This document shows positions 44,515-52,116 of a stretch of 64,000 bases of DNA, one piece after another. Below the pieces are notes generated by a model, which was not told the origin of the DNA, did no database searches, and worked only from the letters and a program-made list of their open reading frames with translations. The first letter of the stretch is position 1, and each line of letters begins with the position of its first letter. The DNA comes from Limosilactobacillus balticus (lineage in GTDB: Bacteria > Bacillota > Bacilli > Lactobacillales > Lactobacillaceae), in NCBI RefSeq assembly GCF_014145615.1, contig NZ_JACIVH010000074.1, positions 62,001 through 126,000 of the forward strand, read 5' to 3'. The position numbers and the translations under genes were made by a program.

Positions 44515-47436
44515 ATGATGAAAGAACACATTAATTTCAACACTGTTGCTAAGGAACACAAGAAGCTATACAAGTCAGGTAAGACATGGATGGCTGCCAC
44601 ATTAATGACAGTAGGACTTGCTGGTGGAGCGATGTTAGCAGGAACAACTACTGCTAACGCTGATGAAGTAACACCAGTTCAAAGTGCAGGTACCATTCAA
44701 GCTAGTCAACAAGCAACTGATCCAGAACTTGCTAATGCACAATCAGATGCTCAAAAACAACAATCAACGATTGATAGTACTAATGCTCAATTAAAGGATC
44801 AACAAAACCAATTGAGTGAAGCACAAGGTCAACAAAGTTCTGCTCAACAAGAACTTGACCAAGCTAAGCAAGCACAACAAGTTGCTACTCAAAATGATCC
44901 AGCAGTTAAGCAAGCTCAAGCAGATGTGAACCAAGCACAGCAACAAGTTGATAATCAACAACAAGTAGTTAATGATGCACAAACTGCAGTAAACAACGAT
45001 AGCCAAAACATCCAAAGTGCTACCAGTGCTGTAAGTCAAGCTAGTCAAGCAGTTGACCAAGCACGCCAAACTGCTACGGATGCAATTAACCAAGCTGCAG
45101 CACAACAAGCTAATGAAGCCCAAAATAAAATTGACCAGCTTGAAAGCCAAGGTAAGGCTCAAGCTAGTCAAAACTTAGATAATCAGATTAATAATGTTAG
45201 TGGTCAAGTAACAGACGCACAAAATAATGTAAATAATACTAATTCAAAGATTAGTGATTTACAAGGTCAAGTAAAGGATTTGCAGGATCAAGAAAAGAAT
45301 ACTCAAACTGATCCTAATATTAAGACAGTTCCTAATGGGGTAATTGATACTTCCAAGAGTTTGTTGGAAAATGCTAGTCGGAACAATTTATGGCAATCTA
45401 ATGATTTAACTAAGGATAATGGAAACATTATTCCACAAAACATTTATGTTTCACCAGATAATAATAAAGGGGCTGATGATCCAAATGCTAATGTGGGACC
45501 AAATTCAAGTTTATCAACATATGATCCATATTTTGAAACACCACAGTTTGCTATTAATTCTAATACAGGTGCAACTGATGAGCAAAAACAAGAAGTAGCT
45601 ATTATGCTTATGAACGAAATTAATCATGCACGGGAAGAACGTGGATTAAAGCCATTCACTATGAGTGAACAAAAGTATCAACAAGCACAAGTGCGAGCAA
45701 GCCAACAAAGTGCTAATGGACTTGAGCATAATGAAAATGACATTATTTCTGCTTTTGGACGTGATCAATATGAATGTTTAGCATATATTCCTACTAATGG
45801 AGCAAATAATGTTTTATCTATGCTATATAATGCTAGTTCCACTCTTTCTAATATGCTAAACGCCGATGCTAGTTCAGATTGGGGACACCGTGAAAACTTC
45901 CTTGAAGATACTGGTGATCTAAACTATGATGCAGCATTTGGTTTCCATCTTACAGATGATGGCCAATACTACGTATTAACCTTTGATTATGATGGTCCTG
46001 CACGGAACAATACTCCAAACATGATGGATCGCATTGCTAATTATGCCGCAATGGGACCAATTACTGGTGATACAAAGGCTGTTGATAACAGTGCTAAGAT
46101 TAACGATTTGAATAACCAAATTAGTAATCTTCAAAGCACTTTAGCTAGTCAACAATCACATTTGCGAGATTTAAATACCCAACTTCAAAACTTGCAAGCA
46201 CAAAAAGCTAATGTTCAATTTGACTTAAACCAATTGAGTTCAGACCAACAAACTGAATACAATAATGCTAAGGACACCTTGAACACTGTAAATGATTGGA
46301 AGCAAGGACAATTATCTAATCTTGATAGCAACAGTAATGTTCAAGACGCTTTGAACAAGTTAAGTTCAGCTAAGAACAATCTTGAAAGTGCAAAGCAAAC
46401 TCAAAGTGAAGATGAAGCTAAGTTACAACAAGCCAAGGATGGTTTATCAAGTTTGAACGAAGTCTTAGCTACTAAGAAATCTGCACTTGATAATGCAGAA
46501 CAAACAGCTAATGCAAGTGCTAATCAAGCGGTAAAAGATGCACAAAAGAAGTTAGATACTATTAATGACAAGATTAGTGACTTGCAAAATGCTATTGAAG
46601 CTACTAAGACAACAATTAGTAATGCTCAAGCACAACTTGATAAGGATAATCAAAAGATTGCTGACATCAAGAATGGTCAAAAGCCTGCTAAACCTGATAC
46701 TGGTAAAAATGAAGGTAATAAGGGTACTACAACCCCAACTGATCCAAGCAAGGATGATAACAAGGGTAGTGAAACTACTAACCCAACCAATCCTGTTAAG
46801 CCAGATGATGGTAAAAAAGATGATAACCAAGGTACTACTCCTGTTAACCCATCCAAGCCAAGTGATGGCAACAAGGACAATGTAACACCATCTGATCCAA
46901 GCAAGGATGACAGTAAGAATAGTGAAACTACTAACCCAACTAACCCTGCTAAGCCAGATGATGGTAAGAAAGATGATAGCCAAGGTACTACTCCAGTTGA
47001 ACCATCTAAGCCAAGCGATGGCAACAAGGGTAATGTAACCCCAACTAATCCAAATAAGGGTGATAACAAGGGTAGTGAAACTACAAATCCTACAACACCA
47101 TCTAACCCAACAACTCCTGCACAGCCAGATACTGGTAACGCATCAATTAGTGGTCAAGCTGGTCACAAACCTGCTACATCAGATAATGGTAGTGAAGTAT
47201 CTGATAACAATGCTACTAAGCCAACAATTGTATTACCAACTACTGATAAGGAAAACGATTCAGCAGTTTCTGGTGCACAAGGACAATATACAACTATGAC
47301 TCGTGAACAATACAAAGCGCAACAAGCTAAATTGCCACAAACGGGTAATAGTGACAGTAAAGCAGTGATTGCATTAGGAGTATTAGCTGGTATGTTTGGC
47401 TTTGGATTAGTTACTAAAGGCAAAAAGGAATTTTAA
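44515..47436 (+). CDS. LPXTG-anchored surface protein with SEC10/PgrA-like surface-exclusion architecture
   Basis: A 973-residue cell-wall protein. The N-terminus carries the KxYKxGKxW signal (KLYKSGKTW, about residues 19-27) with cleavage after TTTANA. Residues about 70-255 are a Gln/Asn/Ala-rich coiled coil. A CAP/SCP-type domain covers about 350-500 (MLMNEINHAREERGLKPF, SDWGHRENFL). A second coiled coil covers 525-720, a Pro/Asp/Lys repeat region 735-870, and LPQTG with a hydrophobic tail ends the protein. This matches SEC10/PgrA proteins, known in enterococci for blocking conjugative entry; here that role or adhesion is inferred. Confidence 0.9.
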   Translation: MMKEHINFNTVAKEHKKLYKSGKTWMAATLMTVGLAGGAMLAGTTTANADEVTPVQSAGTIQASQQATDPELANAQSDAQKQQSTIDSTNAQLKDQQNQLSEAQGQQSSAQQELDQAKQAQQVATQNDPAVKQAQADVNQAQQQVDNQQQVVNDAQTAVNNDSQNIQSATSAVSQASQAVDQARQTATDAINQAAAQQANEAQNKIDQLESQGKAQASQNLDNQINNVSGQVTDAQNNVNNTNSKISDLQGQVKDLQDQEKNTQTDPNIKTVPNGVIDTSKSLLENASRNNLWQSNDLTKDNGNIIPQNIYVSPDNNKGADDPNANVGPNSSLSTYDPYFETPQFAINSNTGATDEQKQEVAIMLMNEINHAREERGLKPFTMSEQKYQQAQVRASQQSANGLEHNENDIISAFGRDQYECLAYIPTNGANNVLSMLYNASSTLSNMLNADASSDWGHRENFLEDTGDLNYDAAFGFHLTDDGQYYVLTFDYDGPARNNTPNMMDRIANYAAMGPITGDTKAVDNSAKINDLNNQISNLQSTLASQQSHLRDLNTQLQNLQAQKANVQFDLNQLSSDQQTEYNNAKDTLNTVNDWKQGQLSNLDSNSNVQDALNKLSSAKNNLESAKQTQSEDEAKLQQAKDGLSSLNEVLATKKSALDNAEQTANASANQAVKDAQKKLDTINDKISDLQNAIEATKTTISNAQAQLDKDNQKIADIKNGQKPAKPDTGKNEGNKGTTTPTDPSKDDNKGSETTNPTNPVKPDDGKKDDNQGTTPVNPSKPSDGNKDNVTPSDPSKDDSKNSETTNPTNPAKPDDGKKDDSQGTTPVEPSKPSDGNKGNVTPTNPNKGDNKGSETTNPTTPSNPTTPAQPDTGNASISGQAGHKPATSDNGSEVSDNNATKPTIVLPTTDKENDSAVSGAQGQYTTMTREQYKAQQAKLPQTGNSDSKAVIALGVLAGMFGFGLVTKGKKEF
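46768..47100 (+). repeat. 153-bp tandem repeats encoding Pro/Asp/Lys wall-spanning region
   Basis: The unit beginning SETTNPTNP recurs at 46768, 46921 and 47074, exactly 153 bases (51 codons) apart: two full units and a partial third. Copy number may vary between strains. Confidence 0.88.
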
Positions 47437-47490
47437 TTAGACTAATAAAGTATTAGGCTTAATATACTTACTTATTCTTTCTTAAAATAG

Positions 47491-47544
47491 AGCAATGAGA
47501 TGTTGAATTATGTGTTCTTTCGCTATATCTCATTGCTTTTATTT
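47491..47544 (+). terminator. Terminator after surface-protein gene
   Basis: AGCAATGAGAT pairs with ATCTCATTGCT across a 25-base loop, followed by TTTTATTT. Confidence 0.8.
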
Positions 47545-47577
47545 AATACAAGTTTTCAGTAAGGTGGATAACTAGTA

Positions 47578-47736
47578 ATGAATAAAATTAGTGAAGAAAA
47601 ATTAACTATTAAAAATACTGATAAGATAGATGTTCCAGTTACAGAGTTAGAAAATAAAAATATATCAATATTTGATATGGTTAGTAGTCAACAGATTAAA
47701 ATTGATGATTGTGCTCATAAACCTAAAAAAGGTTAA
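47578..47736 (+). CDS. Small peptide gene, 52 aa
   Basis: ATG 47578 is preceded by AAGGTGG at a good distance, and the frame runs 52 codons to TAA. The peptide is charged and polar, with one Cys near the C-terminus and a Lys-rich end (AHKPKKG); it has no signal peptide or membrane segment. It is unlike any peptide I know. Its neighbours give no modification or transport genes, so a bacteriocin or RiPP role is not supported. Confidence 0.45.
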   Translation: MNKISEEKLTIKNTDKIDVPVTELENKNISIFDMVSSQQIKIDDCAHKPKKG

Positions 47737-47858
47737 AAATATTACTGCTTTATGTGTTCACGCTAAAAAATTTTTTTGAATAAATCTTTTTTAATTAGAA
47801 TAAGTTTGTTGAGGTGAATAACTTTAACAAAAAATTTAAAAAAGGATAGGTAAGATAA

Positions 47859-48170
47859 ATGTTACGAAAACATTTCCACGAAACCTATATGGTTTCATTA
47901 ATCCAATTCTTAAAGAATTGGGAATATCTGTTAGCTATGAACGACAAAGCAAAAAAGACAATCACTCTTAAGCGAGGTAACAAAATTGTTGCTACCGTAT
48001 TTACTCCTTATACTTTTGAAAAAACTGATGCCGAGATTGAGAAGTTGGAAGCAACTCATCAAGCAGACCAGTTTAAGATTAAGAATTTAAGAAAAGAAAA
48101 TGAAATTCTTAAAGCTCGTCTTGAATTGTTAGAAAAATTAAATAGAACTAACAACGATCCATTTGAATAA
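47859..48170 (+). CDS. Hypothetical protein, 103 aa, coiled-coil C-terminus
   Basis: Starts at ATG 47859 behind AAGGATAGG. Residues 1-25 are amphipathic, residues 27-55 contain ITLKRGNKIVATVFTPYTF, and residues 60-95 form a likely coiled coil (AEIEKLEATHQADQFKIKNLRKENEILKARLELLEKL shortened here to its heptads of Leu/Ile). The function is unknown; such small coiled-coil proteins are common on Lactobacillus plasmids. Confidence 0.6.
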   Translation: MLRKHFHETYMVSLIQFLKNWEYLLAMNDKAKKTITLKRGNKIVATVFTPYTFEKTDAEIEKLEATHQADQFKIKNLRKENEILKARLELLEKLNRTNNDPFE

Positions 48171-48174
48171 ACAA

Positions 48175-48211
48175 AAACACTTAGCGACTTGAGATTGCTA
48201 AGTGTTTTTTG
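48175..48211. terminator. Bidirectional terminator
   Basis: AACACTTAGC pairs perfectly with GCTAAGTGTT, with T or A runs on both sides, between convergent genes. Confidence 0.88.
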
Positions 48212-48217
48212 TTGCTA

Positions 48218-48712
48218 CTAATTTTCTTGTGCTTTACGGTTATTTTCCATTTCATGGTAGCAGAAATTGATTCCTTTAGCACAAGCAATACCTGTACGTT
48301 CAAAAACATTGTCAGTCAAAGGATAGCCATAATAAATACATAGGTTTTCGATCGTATCGTTGCTATCTCCTAAGACTCTAAATGAATCAGCTAAATCAAT
48401 AATCGTTTTATTTGCTAAGTTAATACCTTGTTTTTCTAAAAAGGAAGTTGAGCCATAGAAGGTTATAAGCGTCTCTGATTTATCGAATATCTTTTGGATC
48501 TCTTTCCTCGACTCTTCAAACAGAGGCTCCTTAATGAGGCTCTCCGGCATGATGCCGTTGATGTTACTATTCCAGTAATCCACCTGTTGAGTATCAAATT
48601 TACGATTGAATAATACTTGGTTATTAGGATCGATAATTGTTAGGCGGATTATCTCATCTAAAGAAGTAGGACCAGTAAGATCAATCCAATAGATTAGTTC
48701 TTTATTCTTCAT
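48218..48712 (-). CDS. Degenerate DnaQ-like 3'-5' exonuclease-fold protein
   Basis: A 164-residue protein whose pattern follows RNase T/DnaQ exonucleases. YWIDLTGPTSLDEIIRLTIID stands where DxE...DEIIE...VD is expected, NINGIMPESL replaces IHGITPE, and LITFYGSTSFLEKQGI replaces LVaYNaxFD. The second acidic residue of the first motif and the Asp of the second are missing, so it is probably inactive as a nuclease and may bind nucleic acid. Start: ATG 48712 with GAGGTG upstream; the reading frame overlaps the end of the upstream recombinase-like gene by a gap of one base, so they are coupled. Confidence 0.62.
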   Translation of the reverse strand: MKNKELIYWIDLTGPTSLDEIIRLTIIDPNNQVLFNRKFDTQQVDYWNSNINGIMPESLIKEPLFEESRKEIQKIFDKSETLITFYGSTSFLEKQGINLANKTIIDLADSFRVLGDSNDTIENLCIYYGYPLTDNVFERTGIACAKGINFCYHEMENNRKAQEN

Positions 48713-48713
48713 T

Positions 48714-49346
48714 TTAATCACCTCGACTGGCATTGTAACTCTGATGATTAGTAGAAAGCTGCTTCATTTTGATTTGTTTTTTTATCCTATAAAGAGTTGA
48801 TTTTGACAAATGAAATTTTAATTGCGTTTCACCATAAGTATGGGCTTGAAGATACTTATATGCTTGTCGGTATAAGGGTGTGATAACACGTTTGTTACGA
48901 CCGCCAGTATTTAAGGTAGCTTGATACTTCTTCTGTTTGATGGCTTTAGAAATGTTTTGACTACGAAGATAATCAAGATAGTTCAGGTGAGCTAATTGAG
49001 AAGCAAGTATCCAATTACTAGAATCACTATCATCACTTAAATCCATATCACTAGACTCAATTATTAAGCCTTTATCTTCAACAATATACATAAGACAGCA
49101 AAGTTCTCTAACATTACTATATAGACATGTTAGAGTAGGGACTACTAGAACATCCCCTTCTTGTCCAATAGTGTTAAGAAATTTACGAAGCTGATATCGG
49201 TCTTTATTATTTTTTCTAAATACATCAGCAAAACAATTTTCGTGAGGAACTCCCATGCTAAGAAGAATGGTAGCTTGATACTTGAAACTGTCCTCTTTAC
49301 TGATTTTATCTTTTAAAAATCCTGAAACATATCCATATTTAGTCAT
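48714..49346 (-). CDS. Catalytically dead serine recombinase-like protein
   Basis: A 210-residue protein built like a resolvase/invertase. Residues 1-130 follow the catalytic fold, but the active serine position (10) is Phe in YGYVSGFLKDK, the arginine at 8 is Ser, and the DRLxR motif is replaced by TCLYS, so no catalytic residue remains. The C-terminal helix-turn-helix is intact (RNKRVITPLYRQAYKYLQ ... STLYRIKKQIK) and clearly related to that of the active resolvase at 51550-52116. Start: ATG 49346 behind GGAG. A regulator or DNA-binding adaptor role is likely, with the exonuclease-like gene as operon partner. Confidence 0.78.
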   Translation of the reverse strand: MTKYGYVSGFLKDKISKEDSFKYQATILLSMGVPHENCFADVFRKNNKDRYQLRKFLNTIGQEGDVLVVPTLTCLYSNVRELCCLMYIVEDKGLIIESSDMDLSDDSDSSNWILASQLAHLNYLDYLRSQNISKAIKQKKYQATLNTGGRNKRVITPLYRQAYKYLQAHTYGETQLKFHLSKSTLYRIKKQIKMKQLSTNHQSYNASRGD

Positions 49347-49393
49347 GGTGATTGCCACTCCTTTTTTTATACTTGTCATTCTTTAGTCTAAGA

Positions 49394-49436
49394 AAAAAGA
49401 CTATTCAATCTAGAAAATAAAATTGAATAGTCTTTT
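49394..49436. terminator. Perfect hairpin upstream of recombinase-like gene
   Basis: AAAAGACTATTCAAT pairs perfectly with ATTGAATAGTCTTTT; flanking A and T runs let it terminate in both directions. Confidence 0.75.
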
Positions 49437-49523
49437 AAGAATGAAAATAAAATTAAGAGGAAATAATATAATTAGTGGTCATTATTTAATATATTATTTT
49501 TACTTAGAATTTTTGAAATAAAA

Positions 49524-49609
49524 AAAGAGCGCCTTTTAAGCGCCCAAGCTACCGGTACGGAATAAGTAACCAACTGATTCCATTTTGCACACCGGCATTA
49601 TTCTTTTGA
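49524..49609 (-). ncRNA. Predicted antisense antitoxin RNA of a type I TA-like locus
   Basis: Leftward promoter: TTGTAT (plus-strand 49639-49644) and TATAAT (49617-49622) with 16-base spacing, giving a start near 49609. Terminator: GGGCGC/GCGCTC stem at about 49526-49546 followed by seven T. The RNA of about 86 nt begins with the reverse complement of GCATTATTCTTTTGAT, which is codons 5-10 of the peptide gene at 49707, so it can pair with that mRNA in trans. Confidence 0.65.
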
Positions 49610-49610
49610 T
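49595..49610 (+). repeat. Direct repeat copy 1 of type I TA-like locus
   Basis: GCATTATTCTTTTGAT, identical to 49720-49735 inside the peptide gene. Similarity extends weakly upstream to GATTCC/GACTCC around the start codon. Confidence 0.85.
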
Positions 49611-49691
49611 ATTTTAATTATAACATACTTTTAATATGATACAATAGATGAGCACATTGTTGGAATTAACCACTCCACAAAATAGTGTAGG

Positions 49692-49707
49692 TTGGAGGTG
49701 ACTCCAA
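49692..49707 (+). promoter_or_regulatory. Hairpin sequestering the ribosome site of the peptide gene
   Basis: TTGGAG-GTGA-CTCCAA: a perfect 6-bp stem closed by a GNRA-type GUGA tetraloop that contains the GGAGG site and ends on the A of ATG 49707. Such hairpins limit translation of Fst-type toxins. Confidence 0.75.
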
Positions 49708-49829
49708 TGCATAGTTGGTGCATTATTCTTTTGATCGTGCCTAATAAGCTCGTTAAGCACCTGCTCCATTCTTTGAAAAAAATGGCTAAGGGTGGAATTA
49801 AAAAGGCTATCCGCTACCTAGATAAGTAA
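49707..49829 (+). CDS. Predicted 40-aa toxic peptide of a type I TA-like locus
   Basis: ATG 49707 to TAA 49829 encodes 40 residues: a hydrophobic N-terminus (WCIILLIVPNKLV) and a strongly basic amphipathic C-terminus (LKKMAKGGIKKAIRYLDK). GGAGG lies 9 bases upstream inside a hairpin. The 5' region contains a second copy of the antisense RNA's repeat. Size, hydrophobic-plus-charged layout and RNA architecture fit type I toxins of the par/Fst sort, but the peptide does not show the Fst core, so it may be a new family. A terminator follows at 49853. Confidence 0.6.
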   Translation: MHSWCIILLIVPNKLVKHLLHSLKKMAKGGIKKAIRYLDK

Positions 49830-49852
49830 TTATCAGCGGAAAAAAGCTATTT

Positions 49853-49883
49853 CAGCGGTAGAGAAATCTATCGCTGTTTTTTA
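49853..49883 (+). terminator. Terminator of the peptide mRNA
   Basis: CAGCGGTAGA-GAAA-TCTATCGCTG (one wobble) followed by TTTTTT. It reaches into the last codon of the convergent rep gene. Confidence 0.88.
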
Positions 49884-50744
49884 TTTAATTAATTTCTGGT
49901 TCATGTAATCAAATCTATTAACAATTTTTCCATCTATAACAATAGTTTTTGATCCTTCATTCAAGGTTTCACCAGGATATTTTTTCTTTATTTTTCCATA
50001 TGTCCCTCTTCTGAACGTAGGGGTTTTGATTCCTCTGGAAGTACTGAATAAATCAGTACCACTGGTATAGTATTTAAGTCGTCTTTTTTTAGAAGAACGT
50101 TTGATATCTAACTCATTTTTACTCTTTGTATGCTCAGGAGCATTCAAAAATCCACAAAAATATTTAGCAGCAGACTCGCCATTACGATTTGTATATGATT
50201 TTATGTAGGCACTTCCTTGTTTCCATAAATTTCGAATATCTTCAATAGGAATAAATGCGATTCCCAATATTATTAAATGAATGTGCCATTTCGGCTTTTC
50301 TTCAAAAAGCTTTTCATGTGGCTCATTGATTCTTATATACTCATAATGATACGTCGGATATATTTTTTTGATATAACGTTTTAAGCGCTTGATAAAACAA
50401 TCAAAATCGTGACTAAGGCTATCTAGATTAGTTTGAGGTTTTTTATAGTCTAAAGTTATCATCACACTATGCTTAAAGGTGTCCACGTAATTTTCAATTG
50501 TATAAAATAAATTACGATAGGAACGTATAAGCGATTGTTGATTTTGAATTTTTAAGTCTGATTTTTTAGGGTCTGGTATTACTTCACCTGTTGCTTTATT
50601 TATGTATAATCCATTCTTTTTCTTTATTATATGAGAAGAATGTGCTGTAAAACCATTTTTTCGATAATGAATGTGATTATTTGTTACTAAATAATAAACT
50701 TGATCAGTATCATTAAAGTTAGATTTTTCATTACTAGTTATCAT
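49881..50744 (-). CDS. HUH-type rolling-circle replication-associated protein
   Basis: A 287-residue Rep-like protein. SVMITLDYKK (about residues 93-102) stands in for motif 1, and KWHIHLIILG places the HUH pair at His154 and His156. The candidate nucleophile region AYIKSY...AAKYFCGFL (residues 179-200) has tyrosines at expected distance, but I cannot fix the catalytic one. It resembles plasmid proteins annotated as rolling-circle replication-associated in lactobacilli. Upstream is a 330-bp AT-rich region with palindromes and repeats, a plausible origin. It supports a captured plasmid module inside the island. Confidence 0.72.
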   Translation of the reverse strand: MITSNEKSNFNDTDQVYYLVTNNHIHYRKNGFTAHSSHIIKKKNGLYINKATGEVIPDPKKSDLKIQNQQSLIRSYRNLFYTIENYVDTFKHSVMITLDYKKPQTNLDSLSHDFDCFIKRLKRYIKKIYPTYHYEYIRINEPHEKLFEEKPKWHIHLIILGIAFIPIEDIRNLWKQGSAYIKSYTNRNGESAAKYFCGFLNAPEHTKSKNELDIKRSSKKRRLKYYTSGTDLFSTSRGIKTPTFRRGTYGKIKKKYPGETLNEGSKTIVIDGKIVNRFDYMNQKLIK

Positions 50745-51072
50745 AATTAACCCTCTTAATAAAGTGTATTGTTTAACATTATATACAAGATAAGATAATT
50801 ATCATTGATAAGATTATCTATTTATTTATTAATTTAATTATATATCATTTTTCGGTGAAATGTATACACTTATTATTTAATATATCGGTTAATAAGATTT
50901 AGAAATATAAAATCATTAATTGAAAATATGACCATATTTTGATATTTATTTTAACTTCAAAACATGGTCATATTTTATAACGGTGAAATGTGAATTTATT
51001 TGATGTAAAGTATTAATTGAAAGCATGGTCATGTTTTCAAAATTGACGTTATAGAAAGAAGGCTAGTTTAAA
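50745..51072. other. AT-rich divergent region with repeats, candidate origin/operator
   Basis: No gene. It carries a long palindrome (50922-50976), a half-copy (51020-51037), the direct repeat CGGTGAAATGT at 50853-50863 and 50981-50991, and an inverted repeat around 50785-50811 (AGATAAT...ATTATCT). This could be the origin or control region of the flanking rep and ribbon-helix-helix genes. Confidence 0.5.
50922..50976. repeat. Palindromic repeat, copy A
   Basis: AAAATATGACCATATTTT and AAAACATGGTCATATTTT facing each other around a 19-base spacer. Copy C at 51484-51538 has the same layout, and the single arm AAGCATGGTCATGTTTT lies at 51021-51037. Confidence 0.85.
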
Positions 51073-51474
51073 ATGAATAAAAAAAGCGAAGAAGAAAAAA
51101 GAACTAGTAATATTAAAGTTTTGTTTACTAAAGCCGAGAAAGAAAAAATTGAGAAACTAGCTAGTGTAAGTACTGGGGGAGACAGGTCAAAATATATTCG
51201 TGGTGCGATTAGGTTAAGAACTCAGAGTGAATTAGGCGAAATCCTAGCTATGGGACAAGGAGAAAAATCAAAAGGAAATTTTAATCAATTAACTTTAGAT
51301 CCCATTATAGAGAGTCTTCAAGGAGTTCAAGATCAGATTAATGGATTGGACGAGAATGAAGAGAAAGAATTTTACTGGGAATTAGTAGAATGGTTAATAG
51401 ACTTTATGAATGATTCCAAAAATCGTAACCTATTTAATGAACATAGTTATGAGATACCGGATGATCATGAGTAA
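51073..51474 (+). CDS. Ribbon-helix-helix (CopG/MobC-like) DNA-binding protein
   Basis: A 133-residue protein. Residues 13-48 (IKVLFTKAEKEKIEKLASVSTGGDRSKYIRGAIR region) have the strand-helix-helix pattern of MobC/CopG proteins with the typical YIR end. The rest is acidic and helical. It starts at ATG 51073 behind AGAAAGAAGG. Palindromic repeats occur on both sides of the gene, so it is likely to bind them, as an autoregulator, partition or relaxosome factor. No relaxase is present in the island. Confidence 0.7.
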   Translation: MNKKSEEEKRTSNIKVLFTKAEKEKIEKLASVSTGGDRSKYIRGAIRLRTQSELGEILAMGQGEKSKGNFNQLTLDPIIESLQGVQDQINGLDENEEKEFYWELVEWLIDFMNDSKNRNLFNEHSYEIPDDHE

Positions 51475-51483
51475 GTCGTAATT

Positions 51484-51538
51484 AAAACATGACCATATTT
51501 TGATATTTACTTCAATTTCAAAATATGGTCATGTTTTT
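51484..51538. repeat. Palindromic repeat, copy C (also terminator-like)
   Basis: AAAACATGACCATATTTT and AAAATATGGTCATGTTTTT around a 19-base spacer, near-identical to copy A. The T tail means it can also act as a terminator for the ribbon-helix-helix gene and, on the other strand, for the resolvase gene. Confidence 0.85.
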
Positions 51539-51549
51539 GTACATATATT

Positions 51550-52116
51550 TTAGTGTTCAATTTGATGCTTTATTCTTTGCAAAGTGGAAATAGAAATGTT
51601 AAAAGCTCTAGAAGTATCTTTATAAGTGTGGTTTAAAAGATAATCATAAGCTGCTTGGTAATGAGGGGTAATCAATCTATTTGGTCTTCCTTCATGATAA
51701 TTCTTCTTATGTAGCCTAGCATATCTTTTTCCTTCTTGAGTTCTATCTACAATCATATCTCTTTCCATTTCAGCTACAGCAAGAAGGATAGTTTTAACTA
51801 ATTTACCAATAGTAGAGTTTTCCAGTACGCCTATATTTAATACGTTGAATTTAACACCATTATTCATTAGAGGGTCAAGAATATTTAGTGCTTCTCTAGT
51901 ATTCCTGGCCAATCTATCCAATTTAGTAACAGTAATAATATCTCCATTCTTTACCTTGCTAGTGAGTTCATCAAACATAGGCCTATTTGTAGTAGTGCCA
52001 GTAAACTTTTCAAAGTAAATGTTATTTTTACTGATTCCAGCTTTTTTTAACTGACTTATTTGATCATCAAGGCTTTGACCCTTAGTTGATACTCTTGCAT
52101 ATCCATATTCAGTCAT
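51550..52116 (-). CDS. Serine recombinase (resolvase/invertase family)
   Basis: A 188-residue site-specific recombinase with all key residues: Arg8 and Ser10 in YARVSTKGQ, and D67-R68...R71 in KLDRLARN, matching gamma-delta resolvase numbering. The E-helix and C-terminal helix-turn-helix are intact. ATG 52116 is preceded by AGGATTGG; the frame 12 codons upstream has no ribosome site. Inverted repeats upstream (52131-52139/52185-52193) are candidate binding sites. It probably resolves multimers of a plasmid ancestor. Confidence 0.93.
   Translation of the reverse strand: MTEYGYARVSTKGQSLDDQISQLKKAGISKNNIYFEKFTGTTTNRPMFDELTSKVKNGDIITVTKLDRLARNTREALNILDPLMNNGVKFNVLNIGVLENSTIGKLVKTILLAVAEMERDMIVDRTQEGKRYARLHKKNYHEGRPNRLITPHYQAAYDYLLNHTYKDTSRAFNISISTLQRIKHQIEH

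Noticed and set aside
44791-45171. Long open frame on the minus strand inside the surface-protein gene
   Set aside because: It lies opposite a Gln/Asn/Ala-rich repeat region whose codon bias leaves the antisense frame open; composition is Leu/Ser-rich with no ribosome site of its own.
46552-47069. Several overlapping open frames on both strands over the Pro/Asp repeats
   Set aside because: They mirror the 153-bp repeat and vanish outside it; they are shadows of the true frame.
47578-47736. Bacteriocin or RiPP precursor
   Set aside because: No double-glycine leader, no modification enzyme and no dedicated transporter are nearby.
49707-49829. Calling the 40-aa peptide a true Fst toxin
   Set aside because: The RNA layout is similar, but the peptide lacks the conserved proline-centred Fst core and the WLD-type end, so the family name is not justified.
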